This document shows positions 38,879 to 53,084 of a stretch of 64,000 bases of DNA, piece by piece. Under the pieces are notes generated by a model. It had not been told where the DNA came from, did no database searches, and saw only the letters and a list, made by a program, of their open reading frames with translations. Made by a program: the position numbers and the translations under genes. Each line of letters begins with the position of its first letter. Position 1 is the first letter of the stretch. This stretch comes from Zingiber officinale (Eukaryota > Streptophyta > Magnoliopsida > Zingiberales > Zingiberaceae), in contig NC_056001.1 in NCBI RefSeq assembly GCF_018446385.1, positions 10,348,672 through 10,412,671 of the forward strand, in the 5' to 3' direction.

Positions 38879-41800
38879 ATTGGTATCGAGCTAGGGTTTT
38901 GCCTCTGTATTTTGTATTAGTTTAATCATGCACATGTCATACATAATTTAGGCGGGATAATAGTAGGATGTCTAACTTTGTGGATGCAGGATCCAACTAT
39001 TATGGCTTATAGTTATTATGTGTGATTGGACCCTTGGACATGTCAAGGGCATTTTATTGTATGTGCATGATTGTATTATAAAATACAGAGCTGTATTTAG
39101 TTTTATTAGGATTTTATTTTGATCTAGATACATGTACATTCCTTTTATGGAATATAGGATCAAAATATAAAATTCTATTTATGTCATGGATCGAATCTTG
39201 CAAAGCGTGGAACCTTCTGAGGACCAGAGGCGCAGCGGAACTAGGAGCAAGATGGATGCGCCAGACCCGGTGGCGGTGGCCAAATATGGCAGCAGCTTGG
39301 GATGACAACACACGGAGGACAACTAGAGATAAAAGTCATAATAGTTGAAAATTAGATTTTCTATTTATTGCTTTTATATTATGCTGTGTGTGCATGTTAG
39401 TTTACATTTTTAGTAGGCTAGCATAGTTAAAATTCCTCATTTATAAATAACTAAGTGGGAGAGGGATTTTTAAGTAAATCCCATGGTCTCCATTACTGGT
39501 TTGTAAGTGATGCAAACAAGCTTGCGCGTTGGCTCTGAGTGCCTTCCTCCATAACGGATGAGCTTGTTTGTGGATCACTAGAACAGACTTCCATTTTTAG
39601 ATGACTATAGGAAGTTAATTAAGAGCGTGTGATCTTCCCCAACGGAAGGGGCATAATCTTATTAATGGACTTAGTGTCAAGTAATGGTATACACTTAGAC
39701 ACATTTAATAGTATCCTCCCCATCGGAGTCACTGCTATTATTTGTGTGACCAAATGATACCAACTATTAATTTTATTTGTCAAAAAGTTAGGTTGACAAG
39801 ATAATAAAATTAATGGGTTAAAACCCTCCTTTTACAAATGATGAATTTGTATACGTCCACACTAACGTGGCATGCAAAATTCACGGTGTTTGAGGTGTTG
39901 GTGAATTTAAATAATATTGTTTGAGGAATCAATATTTTTTTAAAAAATTCAAAAGTTTTTGACCAAATATTTGATTAAAGATAGACCAACTATTAATTTT
40001 ATTCGTCATAAAGTAAGGTTGACGACATAATAAAATTAAATGATAAAATTTCCTCTTTGAATTTGTATACGTCCACACTAACGTGACATACAAAATTCAT
40101 GGGGATTTTTAAGGAGTTGATATTGACCAAATATTTTTGTGATTCTTAGGATTTAAGATGTTTGTCAATCCCTAGTAGTCATACTATAGAAAAAGACTTA
40201 GTAGTCCCAATTGTAATGATTGGAAATAGGACTTGGACATTAAGGTAGATTGTCTTCTTAGAACTAAGAACAATTAAGGTGTATTTAATTCATTAGTTGA
40301 AACATGTCTAGTGGTGTTATCTACCAGAACCTGGAGTGTAGATACAAGATGCCATTAATCATGTCTGCAATTCATTGTAGGGTTCCAGGAAACCCGACAA
40401 CTAAATGAAAGGTAAATCACCGTCCACATGGGCACTACTGTAAAAGTGGTAGCTGTTGCAGTAGGAGATGTTTATCCTTTGATAAAGAATAAAATATGGA
40501 TTTTAAGTAATTTTCTTTACATACCAAGTTTAGAAAGAACCTGATTTCAGTTTCTAAACTATTATAGATATTGTGTCTATTTTGATAAGTTGTTATCAAG
40601 AAAAATAGGGAAGTTATCTATTTTAGTATGATGGTTGACAATTTATAATCCAATAACTCCCACGATGCAACAAATGGAAATTAGTAACACATCTTCTAAT
40701 TTTAAGAGAAAGCAACCTTCGGAAATGAACCAATTATATCTTTGGCATCTAAAGCTAGGTTATACTTGAGTATGATTCATTGGTAGCTGATGAACTTTTG
40801 GGTTCATTGGTAGTGGAAATCTTTCCAACCTACGAGTCTTACTTGGAAGGAAAATAACCAAGAAGCTTTTAAGTCCAAGGGGTATGGAGTCAAAGATATG
40901 TTGAAATCGGTTCATTCTGATTTGTGTGATCCTATGACTATACAGACAAGAGGTAGTATTGAATATTTTGTCTATAGACAACTATTCAAGATACAAATAA
41001 ATTTACTTAATGTACCGCAAGACTAAGTACTTTGATTAGTTCAAAGAGTACAAGGTTGATGCGGAGAAATGTTAAAGTAAAAAGTCACTATGGAAGATCG
41101 TAGTGGCAAGTACCTCTTGAGAGATTTTAGGAGTCACTTATCAGAAGTTGGATTTCAATCCCAACTAACTGCATCTGGTACACCCCAACAGAATGGTGTA
41201 GTAGAAAGAAGGTAAAGGACTCTTATGGAATAATTAGATAGATGATGAGTTATTCAGAAAATTACCAAATTTGTTTTAAGGATAAACTCTAAAAACGAAA
41301 GTGAACATAGTACCTTCCAAGTTAGAACTCTCTACTCATATAGAATTGCTGAATAGGTGAAAACCTATTTTGAAGCATATTCGGATTCGGGTAATCCAGC
41401 ACATATGTTAAAGAGAGACAATGATAAGTTGGATAGGAGTTCACTTGTTTGTAAGTTATCCTAGATAAACAAAAGAAGGTTTATAGTCTTAAAAATCAGA
41501 AGGTCATTGTTAGCATCAATGACTGATTTTTAGAAAAGGACTATATAAGGAACCACGTGCTCATAAGTAAATTTGTTCTTAAGGAAATAATAAAAGATAT
41601 GTCTAATCTAGTACCAACTGTATAAGATGAGATACCACAAGGAAACTGCAACACGTATCACAAATGATACACAATTACAGAAAGTGTCTTGTCATAGTGG
41701 GAGGGTTGTTAAGCAACCTAAAAAGATTCATGTTCTGGGAGAGTTTTTGGACTCGATCCCTGAAGGACATGAACCTGATCTCCGGTCATATGATGAAGCA

Positions 41801-43314
41801 CTCCAAGATAAAGATGCAGCATCTTGGCAAAGAGTAATGAATAACAGAATTAGAATATATGTATTCTAATAAAATCTGGAAGCTTGTAGAACCACCAAAT
41901 GGTGTAAAAGCCTTTGGGTGTAAAAGGTCTATAATAGGAAAAGAAGGATAGACAGGAAGGTAGAAACCTTCAGAGCAAGGCTTGATGAAAAAGGAAACTT
42001 TTTTCACTGATAGTCATGCTAAAATCTATCCGGATTCTTTTATCTATTTGGCAAGTCGATGTCAAGACAACATTCCTTAATGGAAGTCTTGAAGAAAGCA
42101 TCCATATAAAGCAACCAGAAGGGTTCATTGCAAAGGGCTAAGAGCATCTTGTGTAAGCTCAATCAGTCTATGGACTGAGGCAAAGCTTCAAGGTCTTGGA
42201 ACATCCGGTTTATCAAAGTAATCCAGACCTATGGATTTATTTAGTAACCGGATAAGTCTTGTGTATACAAAAGGCGTGATGGAAACGTGGTGGTATTTCT
42301 TGTACTATACATAGATAACATTTTTGGTAGTTGGAAACAATATCAAAGTGTTGTCAGAAGTAAGGGTATGGTTGTCCAAACAATTCGATATGAAGGACTT
42401 GAGAGAATGTATATATTCTTGAGATCAAAGTAATAAGGGATCTCAAGAAAAGAATATTTTACTTATCCCAAGTTTCATACATCGAAAAAATCCTTGCTCG
42501 TTTTAAGCATACAAAACTCCAAGAAAGGTTTCTTACCTTTTCAGGATAGAGTAACTTTATCTAAAGATATGTCTCTGTAGACATCAAAGGAGATAAAGGA
42601 AATAAAGGCAGTTCTTTATGCTTGGTGTGAAGCCTAATGTATGCTATGCACGAGATCAGATTTGCCAAGGGCATAGTTAGCAGATAACAAAGTAACTCTA
42701 GACAAGGACAGTGGACTGCAGTAAAGCATATATTGAAGTACCTTAGAGGTACTAGAGATTATATGTTAGCTTACAAGGCAGTTAATTTGGTCCTTGTGAG
42801 TTGCATGGATTTTGACTTCCAATCGGATAGGGACAATAATAAAGTCAACCTCGGGGTTTTGTGTTTACTTTAGGAGGTAAAGTCATAACTATGGAAGAGT
42901 GATAAGCATATGTGTTTTTCTAGACTCCACCATAGAAGTTTAGTATATGGCAAGCCTCTGAGGTAGCCATAAAAGCTGAATGACTCAATAACCTCAAGAT
43001 AGACTTAGATATGATTTCTGGTTTGTCCAAAGATTATTACAATTTATTGTAATAATATTGGTGCAGTAGCAAACTCGAAGAAACCATAAGTCTATAAAGG
43101 CAAGTAAACACAATAGAGCGCAAGTACCACCCAATACGAGATATCGTATAAACGAGGAGAAGTTGTTGCCGCCTAGATTGCATCAGGTGATGACCTATAG
43201 ATCCTTTCACTAAGGTCCTTAAGGCAAGAGCTTTTGACGGGCATGTTGAAGGGTTGGGAATCAGATGTATGGCAGCAGATATGACAGCTTAGTCTTTTAG
43301 TATAAGTGGGAGAT
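38879..43314 (+). mobile_element. Copia internal region 1 (fossil)
   Basis: Runs from the primer-binding site (38,879) to a polypurine tract (AAGTGGGAGA) before LTR2. Broken traces of integrase (near 41.18 kb), reverse transcriptase (near 42.05 kb) and RNase H (about 42.7-43.2 kb) lie in Copia order, integrase before reverse transcriptase. An internal direct duplication of about 130-150 bp sits at 39.75-39.90 and 39.98-40.11 kb. It is heavily broken with many interruptions and no intact polyprotein. Confidence 0.85.
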
Positions 43315-45994
43315 TGTTAGAGTGTATACTAAAACCCTAGCTTTTGGTATAAACATTTATCTAGAAATAAGAATCACATTGGTCAAATGTCTACATTTAT
43401 GATAAATATAGTTGTTCAATTAATTTATATTGTAGATAACATGGTGTGTGGTGTCACGCACAGAAGATCATGTTATCAGTACCTTATAAATTATAAACAG
43501 TAGCTCACGACCATAATAGAAAGGAACAAACCATTGGAAGGTCGTAGTGTAATTAGGTATTAGTTTATCTTAACTATATAATTACACTAGTACACTTAGA
43601 GTGTATTGAGTAGGACCATTAGAGGTCGTTTCTTTTATACTGACTTTATAAAGAAACAAAGACCTCAGTTATTATGGAAGTGTGTGCTCTTAATCCTAAT
43701 ATAATAACAAGCACATATATTTGATATTTATTTCTTTAATTTATCAATGGGTGAGATTTAGTTCGATGAATCAATAAGCCCGATAAGTTGGGAAATGATA
43801 TCACTTATAGTTTGTATTGTTGATTATAGAAGGAAACCGTGTCCTAGTGATCTAGGTTGAGAATGTCCTCAAGAGGAGCTCATAAGGATTGTCATGTTAA
43901 ACCCTGCAGGTGGACATAGTCCGACATGACGATGAAGTTGAGTGGTACTACTCTTGGAGCTAGATATTAATTAAGTGAGTTGTCAGTAACTTACTTAATT
44001 AGTGGACATTTGTTATCTTAAACACAGGGAGACTAACACACTCATAATAAGAAGGAGCCCAAAATGTAATTTGGGATTGGTGCGGTAGTTCAATAATAGT
44101 TCTTTAGTGGAATGAATTATTATTGATGAAATTAAGTTGTGTGTTCGGGGCGAACACGGGATGCTTAATTTCATCGGGAGACCAAAACCAATTCCTCCTC
44201 TCGGTCCCTATCATAGCCTCTAGTATATAGAGATTTATACCCACCGCATACCCACCTTCTTACCCATCCAATGGGGCCGGCCAAGCTAGCTTGGAACCCA
44301 AGCTAGGGTCGGCCAAGTCCAAGTGGATGAGCCATGTAGGTGGCCGGCCAAAGCTTGGGTCCCAAGCTTAGGTGGCCGGCCACTAGAATATTAAAAAGGT
44401 TTTTTATTAAAATTATTTCTTATGTGGATATTATGATTTTAAAAGAGAGTTTAAAAAATTTAAAATTTCCTTTTATAACTTTCTACAAAAGATTAAGAAA
44501 AGAGATTAATCTCTTTCCTTATTTGTAGATTAAAAGGATGGTTTTAATTTTTGGTAAAAACTTTCCTTATTTGTAAATCATCTACATGTTTAAAAGAGAG
44601 TTTAAAATTTGAAATCTTTCATTATTTGTTGATTAAAGGAGGATTTTAAATTTTAAGAAAACTTTCAATTTTAATCATGTTCATGATTTAAAAGAGAGTT
44701 TAAAATTAAATATTCTCTTTTATAAGTTTCTACAAAAGATTAAGAAAAGATTTGATATCTTTCCTTATTTGTAGATTAAAAGAGATTTTAATTTTTAGAG
44801 ATAACTTTCTTTTTATCCACATGTTTAAAAGAAATATTTTAATTTATAAAAATTCCTTTTTATTAACCACCATGAAGGGAAAAATTATTTGAGAAATTTT
44901 TATAAATTTCCGAAAGCAAATTAGGAAGTTTTAATTCTTGTGTGAATTAAAATTTCCTTGATTTGTGGAATGGTGTGGCTGGCCATTGTATTTGTAAAAA
45001 GGAAATTATTTTTAATTAAATAAAATTTTCTTTTTCATGACAAAATAATTAAGGAAGTTTTTAATTAAATTTCCTTATTTGCCAAGACCAAGGATTATAA
45101 AAGAGGGGGTAGAGGTGCCTTCATGGGGGATTAACTCTATTATTCTTCTCCTCTCTTTTCCTCCTTGGTGGCCGGCCCTAGCTTCTTCCTCTTCTCTTCT
45201 TCTTATGGCCGGCGGCAACCTCTCTTGGAGCTCTTGATGGTGGCCGGTTCTAGCTAGGAGAAGAAGGAGAGAAAGGTGGTTTTGTTTCTTGCATCCCTTG
45301 GAGCTTGGTGGTGGTGGCCGGACCTCTACTTCTCTTGGAGAATTGTGGTGGCCGAAATTTGCAAGGAAGAAGAAGGTGCTTGGTGGTTCTCATCTCGGAA
45401 GATCGTTGCCCACACAACGTCCGAGGTTAGAAGAGGAATACGGTAGAAGATCAAGAGGTTTTTCTAAAAGGTATAACTAGTAATTTTTCTTTCCGCATCA
45501 TACTAGTTATTTTTGGAAATAATACTAAATACAAGAGGCATACGATTCTAGAGTTTCGAATTTGTTTTCGATATAGTGTTCTTTTGTTTTTCTTTTCCTT
45601 GTGATTTGATTGTTCTTTCGGTTAACCTAAAGTTATTTTAGGAAATTAAATATTAGCTTTCTATAAAAGGTTTTGTCTAGTCGGTGGTGGTTGCTCCCAT
45701 ATCCAAGAAGGCCATGTGCCTCGCCACGTCAGTACTGGGAACCGATTATGGAAATTAATATTTAATGGAATTAATAACTTAAGGTGACTTGGGTCGAACG
45801 TGTTAAGTTCCGCAGGAGATCCAAGTCAAAACCTAAAAGAACAAATAGATTAAGTTTTGGATCAAACGTGTTAAGTTCCGCAGGCGATCCAAAATTTAAT
45901 TTAAAAGAACACATGGTAGCTAGGAAAAGGTTCAGACCTTTGTACAAAATTTTTGTACAGTGGAACCTCTAGGTTTTCCGAGTAGCAACCAACA
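43315..45994 (+). repeat. Copia LTR 2 (2,680 bp)
   Basis: Same ends as LTR1. It contains GGCCGGCC-rich palindromes (about 44,275-44,384) and AT-rich subrepeats with TTTCCTTATTTGTAGATTAA (44.4-44.8 kb). It is shared by internals 1 and 2. Confidence 0.93.
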
Positions 45995-48900
45995 ATTGGA
46001 CATGATAGCTAGGGTTTTGCCTCCATATATTTTTTAATGCTATGCACATGTCATACATAATTTAGGCAGGATAATAGTAGGATGTGCTAACTTTGTGGAT
46101 GCAGGATCCAACTATTATGGCTTATAGTTATTATGTGTGTGATTGGACCCTTGGACATGTCAAGGGCATTTTATTGTATGTGCATGATTGTATTATAAAA
46201 TACAGCAGGAGCTGTATTTAGTTTTATTAGGATTTTATTTTTGATCTAGATACATGTACATTCCTTTTATGGAATATAGGATCAAAATGTAAAATTCTAT
46301 TTATGTCGCGGATCGAATCTTGCAAAGCGTGGAACCTTCTGAGGACCAGAGGCGCAGCTGGAGCAAGATGGATGCGACAGCTAGACCCGGTGGCGGTGGC
46401 CAAATATGGCAGCAGCTTGGGATGACAACACACGGAGGACAACAAGAGATAAAAGTCATGATAGTTGAAAATTAGATTTTCTATTTATTGCTTTTATATT
46501 GTGCTGTGTGTGCATGTTAGTTTACATATTTAGTAGGCTAGCATAGTTAAAATTCCTCATTTATAAATAACTAAGTGGGAGAGAGATTTTTAAGTAAATC
46601 CCATGGTCTCCATTACTGGTTTGTAAGTGATGCAAACAAGCTTGCGCGTTGGCTCTGAGCGCCTTCCTCCATAACGGATGAGCTTGTTTATGGATCACTA
46701 TAACAGACTTCCATTTTTAGATGACTATAGGAAGTTAATTAAGAACGTGTGATCTTCCCCAACGGAAGGGGCACAATCTTATTAATGGACTTAGTGTCAA
46801 GTAATGGTATACACTTAGACACATTTAATAGTATCCTCCCCATCGGAGTCACTGCTATTATTTGTGTGACCAAATGATACCAACTATTAATTTTATTTGT
46901 CAAAAAGTTAGGTTGATAAGATAATAAAATTAATGGGTTAAAACCCTCCTTTTACAAATGTTGAATTTGTATACGTCCACACTAACGTGGCATGCAAAAT
47001 TCACGGTGTTTGAGGTGTTGGTGAATTTAAATAATATTGTTTGAGGAATCAATATTTTTTTAAAAAATTCAAAAGTTTTTGACCAAATATTTGATTAAAG
47101 ATAGACCAACTATTAATTTTATTCGTCATAAAGTAAGGTTGACGACATAATAAAATTAAATGATAAAATTTCCTCTTTGAATTTGTATACGTCCACACTA
47201 ACGTGACATACAAAATTCATGGGGATTTTTAAGGAGTTGATATTGACCAAATATTTTTGTGATTCTTAGGATTTAAGATGTTTGTCAATCCCTAGTAGTC
47301 ATACTATAGAAAAAGACTTAGTAGTCCCAATTGTAATGATTGGAAATAGGACTTGGACATTAAGGTAGACTGTCTTCTTAGAACTAAAAACAATTAAGGT
47401 GTATTTAATTCATTAGTTGAAACATGTCTAGTGGTGTTATCTACCAGAACCTGGAGTGTAGATACAAGATGCCATTAATCATGTCTGCAATTCATTGTAG
47501 GGTTCCAGGAAACCCGACAACTAAATGAAAGGTAAATCACCGTCCACATGGGCACTACTGTAAAAGTGGTAGCTGTTGCAGTAGGAGATGTTTATCCTTT
47601 GATAAAGAATAAAATATGGATTTTAAGTAATTTTCTTTACATACCAAGTTTAGAAAGAACCTGATTTCAGTTTCTAAACTATTATAGATATTGTGTCTAT
47701 TTTGATAAGTTGTTATCAAGAAAAATAGGGAAGTTATCTATTTTGGTATGATGGTTGACAATTTATAATCCAATAACTCCCACGATGCAACAAATGGAAA
47801 TTAGTAACACATCTTCTAATTTTAAGAGAAAGCAACCTTCGGAAATGAACCAATTATATCTTTGGCATCTAAAGCTAGGTTATACTTGAGTATGATTCAT
47901 TGGTAGCTGATGAACTTTTGGGTTCATTGGTAGTGGAAATCTTTCCAACCTACGAGTCTTACTTGGAAGGAAAATAACCAAGAAGCTTTTAAGTCCAAGG
48001 GGTATGGAGTCAAAGATATGTTGAAATCGGTTCATTCTGATTTGTGTGATCCTATGACTATACAGACAAGAGGTAGTATTGAATATTTTGTCTATAGACA
48101 ACTATTCAAGATACAAATAAATTTACTTAATGTACCGCAAGACTAAGTACTTTGATTAGTTCAAAGAGTACAAGGTTGATGCGGAGAAATGTTAAAGTAA
48201 AAAGTCACTATGGAAGATCGTAGTGGCAAGTACCTCTTGAGAGATTTTAGGAGTCACTTATCAGAAGTTGGATTTCAATCCCAACTAACTGCATCTAGTA
48301 CACCCCAACAGAATGGTGTAGTAGAAAGAAGGTAAAGGACTCTTATGGAATAATTAGATAGATGATGAGTTATTCAGAAAATTACCAAATTTGTTTTAAG
48401 GATAAACTCTGAAAACGAAAGTGAACATAGTACCTTCCAAGTTAGAACTCTCTACTCATATAGAATTGCTGAATAGGTGAAAACCTATTTTGAAGCATAT
48501 TCGGATTCGGGTAATCCAGTACATATGTTAAAGAGAGACAATGATAAGTTGGATAGGAGTTCACTTGTTTGTAAGTTATCCTAGATAAACAAAAGAAGGT
48601 TTATAGTCTTAAAAATCAGAAGGTCATTGTTAGCATCAATGACTGATTTTTAGAAAAGGACTATATAAGGAACCACGTGCTCATAAGTAAATTTGTTCTT
48701 AAGGAAATAATAAAAGATATGTCTAATCTAGTACCAACTGTATAAGATGAGATACCACAAGAAAACTGCAACACGTATCACAAATGATACACAATTACAG
48801 AAAGTGTCTTGTCATAGTGGGAGGGTTGTTAAGCAACCTAAAAAGATTCATGTTCTGGGAGAGTTTTTGGACTCGATCCCTGAAGGACATGAACCTGATC

Positions 48901-50426
48901 TCCGGTCATATGATGAAGCACTCCAAGATAAAGATGCAGCATCTTGGCAAAGAGTAATGAATAATTAGAATATATGTATTCTAATAAAATCTGGAAGCTT
49001 GTAGAACCACCAAATGGTGTAAAAGCCTTTGGGTGTAAAAGGTCTATAATAGGAAAAGAAGGATAGACAGGAAGGTAGAAACCTTCAGAGCAAGGCTTGA
49101 TGAAAAAGGAAACTTTTTTCACTGATAGTCATGCTAAAATCTATCCGGATTCTTTTATCTATTTGGCAAGTCGATGTCAAGACAACATTCCTTAATGGAA
49201 GTCTTGAAGAAAGCATCCATATAAAGCAACCAGAAGGGTTCATTGCAAAGGGCTAAGAGCATCTTGTGTAAGCTCAATCAGTCTATGGACTGAGGCAAAG
49301 CTTCAAGGTCTTGGAACATCCGGTTTATCAAAGTAATCCAGACCTATGGATTTATTTAGTAACCGGATAAGTCTTGTGTATACAAAAGGCGTGATGGAAA
49401 CGTGGTGGTATTTCTTGTACTATACATAGATAACATTTTTGGTAGTTGGAAACAATATCAAAGTGTTGTCAGAAGTAAGGGTATGGTTGTCCAAACAATT
49501 CGATATGAAGGACTTGAGAGAATGTATATATTCTTGAGATCAAAGTAATAAGGGATCGCAAGAAAAGAATATTTTACTTATCCCAAGTTTCATACATCAA
49601 AAAAAATCCTTGCTCGTTTTAAGCATACAAAACTCCAAGAAAGGTTTCTTACCTTTTCAGGATAGAGTAACTTTATCTAAAGATATGTCTCTGTAGACAT
49701 CAAAGGAGATAAAGGAAATAAAGGCAGTTCTTTATGCTTCGGCTGACAGAAGCCTAATGTATGCTATGCACGAGATTAGAAATCTGTTTTGCCAAGGGCA
49801 TAGTTAGCAGATAACAAAGTAACTCTAGACAAGGACAGTGGACTGCAGTAAAGCATATATTGAAGTACCTTAGAGGTACTAGAGATTATATGTTAGCTTA
49901 CAAGGCAGTTAATTTGGTCCTTGTGAGTTGCATGGATTTTGACTTCCAATCGGATAGGGACAATAATAAAGTCAACCTCGGGGTTTTGTGTTTACTTTAG
50001 GAGGTAAAGTCATAACTATGGAAGAGTGATAAGCATATGTGTTTTTCTAGACTCCACCATAGAAGTTTAGTATATGGCAAGCCTCTGAGGTAGCCATAAA
50101 AGCTGAATGACTCAATAACCTCAAGATAGACTTAGATATGATTTCTGGTTTGTCCAAAGATTATTACAATTTATTGTAATAATATTGGTGCAGTAGCAAA
50201 CTCAAGAAACCATAAGTCTATAAAGGCAAGTAAACACAATAGAGCAAGTACCACCCAATACGAGATATCGTATAAACGAGGAGAAGTTGTTACATTAGAT
50301 GATGACCTATAGATCCTTTCACTAAGGTCCTTAAGGCAAGAGCTTTTGATGGGCATGTTGAAGGGTTGGGAATCAGATGTATGGCAGCAGATATGACAGC
50401 TTAGTCTTTTAGTATAAGTGGGAGAT
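45995..50426 (+). mobile_element. Copia internal region 2 (fossil)
   Basis: Nearly identical in layout to internal 1 and broken in the same manner. The primer-binding region is more altered than in the other two units. Confidence 0.85.
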
Positions 50427-53084
50427 TGTTAGAGTGTATACTAAAACCCTAGCTTTTGGTATAAACATTTATCTAGAAATAAGAATCACATTGGTCAAAT
50501 GTCTACATTTATGATAAATATAGTTGTTCAATTAATTTATATTGTAGATAACATGGTGTGTGGTGTCACACACAGAGGATCATGTTATCAGTACCTTATA
50601 AATTATAAACAGTAGCTCACGACCATAATAGAAAGGAACAAACCATTGGAAGGTCGTAGTGTAATTAGGTATTAGTTTATCTTAACTATATAATTACACT
50701 AGTACACTTAGAGTGTATTGAGTAGGACCATTAGAGGTCGTTTCTTTTATACTGACTTTATAAAGAAACAAAGACCTCAGTTATTATGGAAGTGTGTGCT
50801 CTTAATCCTAATATAATAACAAGCACATATATTTGATATTTATTTCTTTAATTTATCAATGGGTGAGATTTAGTTCGATGAATCAATAAGCCCGATAAGT
50901 TGGGAAATGATATCACTTATAGTTTGTATTGTTGATTATAGAAGGAAACTGTGTCCTAGTGATCTAGGTTGAGAATGTCCTCAAGAGGAGCTCATAAGGA
51001 TTGTCATGTTAAACCCTGCAGGTGGACATAGTCCGACATGACGATGAAGTTGAGTGGTACTACTCTTGGAGCTAGATATTAATTAAGTGAGTTGTCAGTA
51101 ACTTACTTAATTAGTGGACATTTGTTATCTTAAACACAGGGAGACTAACACACTCATAATAAGAAGGAGCCCAAAATGTAATTTGGGATTGGTGCGGTAG
51201 TTCAATAATAGTTCTTTAGTGGAATGAATTATTATTGATGAAATTAAGTTGTGTGTTCGGGGCGAACACGGGATGCTTAATTTCATCGGGAGACCAAAAC
51301 CAATTCCTCCTCTCGGTCCCTATCATAGCCTCTAGTATATAGAGATTTATACCCACCGCATACCCACCTTCTTACCCATCCAATGGGGCCGGCCAAGCTA
51401 GCTTGGAACCCAAGCTAGGGTCGGCCAAGTCCAAGTGGATGAGCCATGTAGGTGGCCGGCCAAAGCTTGGGTCCCAAGCTTAGGTGGCCGGCCACTAGAA
51501 TATTAAAAAGGTTTTTTATTAAAATTATTTCTTATGTGGATATTATGATTTTAAAAGAGAGTTTAAAAAATTTAAAATTTCCTTTTATAACTTTCTACAA
51601 AAGATTAAGAAAAGAGATTAATCTCTTTCCTTATTTGTAGATTAAAAGGATGGTTTTAATTTTTGGTAAAAACTTTCCTTATTTGTAAATCATCTACATG
51701 TTTAAAAGAGAGTTTAAAATTTGAAATCTTTCCTTATTTGTTGATTAAAAGGAGGATTTTAAATTTTAAGAAAACTTTCAATTTTAATCATGTTCATGAT
51801 TTAAAAGAGAGTTTAAAATTAAATATTCTCTTTTATAAGTTTCTACAAAAGATTAAGAAAAGATTTGATATCTTTCCTTATTTGTAGATTAAAAGAGATT
51901 TTAATTTTTAGAGATAACTTTCTTTTTATCCACATGTTTAAAAGAAATATTTTAATTTATAAAAATTCCTTTTTATTAACCATGAAGGGAAAAATTATTT
52001 GAGAAATTTTATAAATTTCAAGCAAATTAGGAAGTTTTAATTCTTGTGTGAATTAAAATTTCCTTGATTTAATGGTGGCCGGCCATTTTATTTGTAAAAG
52101 GAAATTATTTTAATTAAATAAATTTTCTTTTTCATGACAAAATAATTAAGGAAGTTTTTATTAAATTTCCTTATTTGCCAAGACCAAGGATTATAAAAGA
52201 GGGGTAGAGGTGCCTTCATGGGGATTAACTCTATTATTCTTCTCCCTCTTTTCCTCCTTGGTGTGGCCGACTTCTTCCTCTTCTCTTCTTCTTATGGCCG
52301 GCGGCAACCTCTCTTGGAGCTCTTGATGGTGGCCGGTTCTAGCTAGGAGAAGAAGGAGAGAAAGGTGGTTTTGTTTCTTGCATCCCTTGGAGCTTGGTGG
52401 TGGTGGCCGGACCTCTACTTCTCTTGGAGAATTGTGGTGGCCGAAATTTGCAAGGAAGAAGAAGGTGCTTGGTGGTTCTCATCTCGGAAGATCGTTGCCC
52501 ACACAACGTCCGAGGTTAGAAGAGGAATACGGTAGAAGATCAAGAGGTTTTTCTAAAAGGTATAACTAGTAATTTTTCTTTCCGCATCATACTAGTTATT
52601 TTTGGAAATAATACTAAATACAAGAGGCATACGATTCTAGAGTTTCGAATTTGTTTTCGATATAGTGTTCTTTTGTTTTTCTTTTCCTTGTGATTTGATT
52701 GTTCTTTTCGGTTAACCTAAAGTTATTTTAGGAAATTAAATATTAGCTTTCTATAAAAGGTTTTGTCTAGTCGGTGGTGGTTGCTCCCATATCCAAGAAG
52801 GCCATGTGCCTCGCCACGTCAGTACTGGGAACCGATTATGGAAATTAATATTTAATGGAATTAATAACTTAAGGTGACTTGGGTCGAACGTGTTAAGTTC
52901 CGCAGGAGATCCAAGTCAAAACCTAAAAGAACAAATAGATTAAGTTTTGGATCAAACGTGTTAAGTTCCGCAGGCGATCCAAAATTTAATTTAAAAGAAC
53001 ACATGGTAGCTAGGAAAAGGTTCAGACCTTTGTACAAAATTTTTGTACAGTGGAACCTCTAGGTTTTCCGAGTAGCAACCAACA
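50427..53084 (+). repeat. Copia LTR 3 (2,658 bp)
   Basis: Same termini, followed by the clearest primer-binding site (TTGGTATCAGAGC, matching initiator tRNA-Met use in Copia). A cluster of short length differences lies at 52.0-52.3 kb. Confidence 0.93.

Noticed and set aside
45289-45480. Conserved small open frame in every LTR (starting MHPLELGGGG) and another starting MTWVERVKF
   Set aside because: Conservation only reflects near-identity of the four LTRs; there is no family match or codon evidence.
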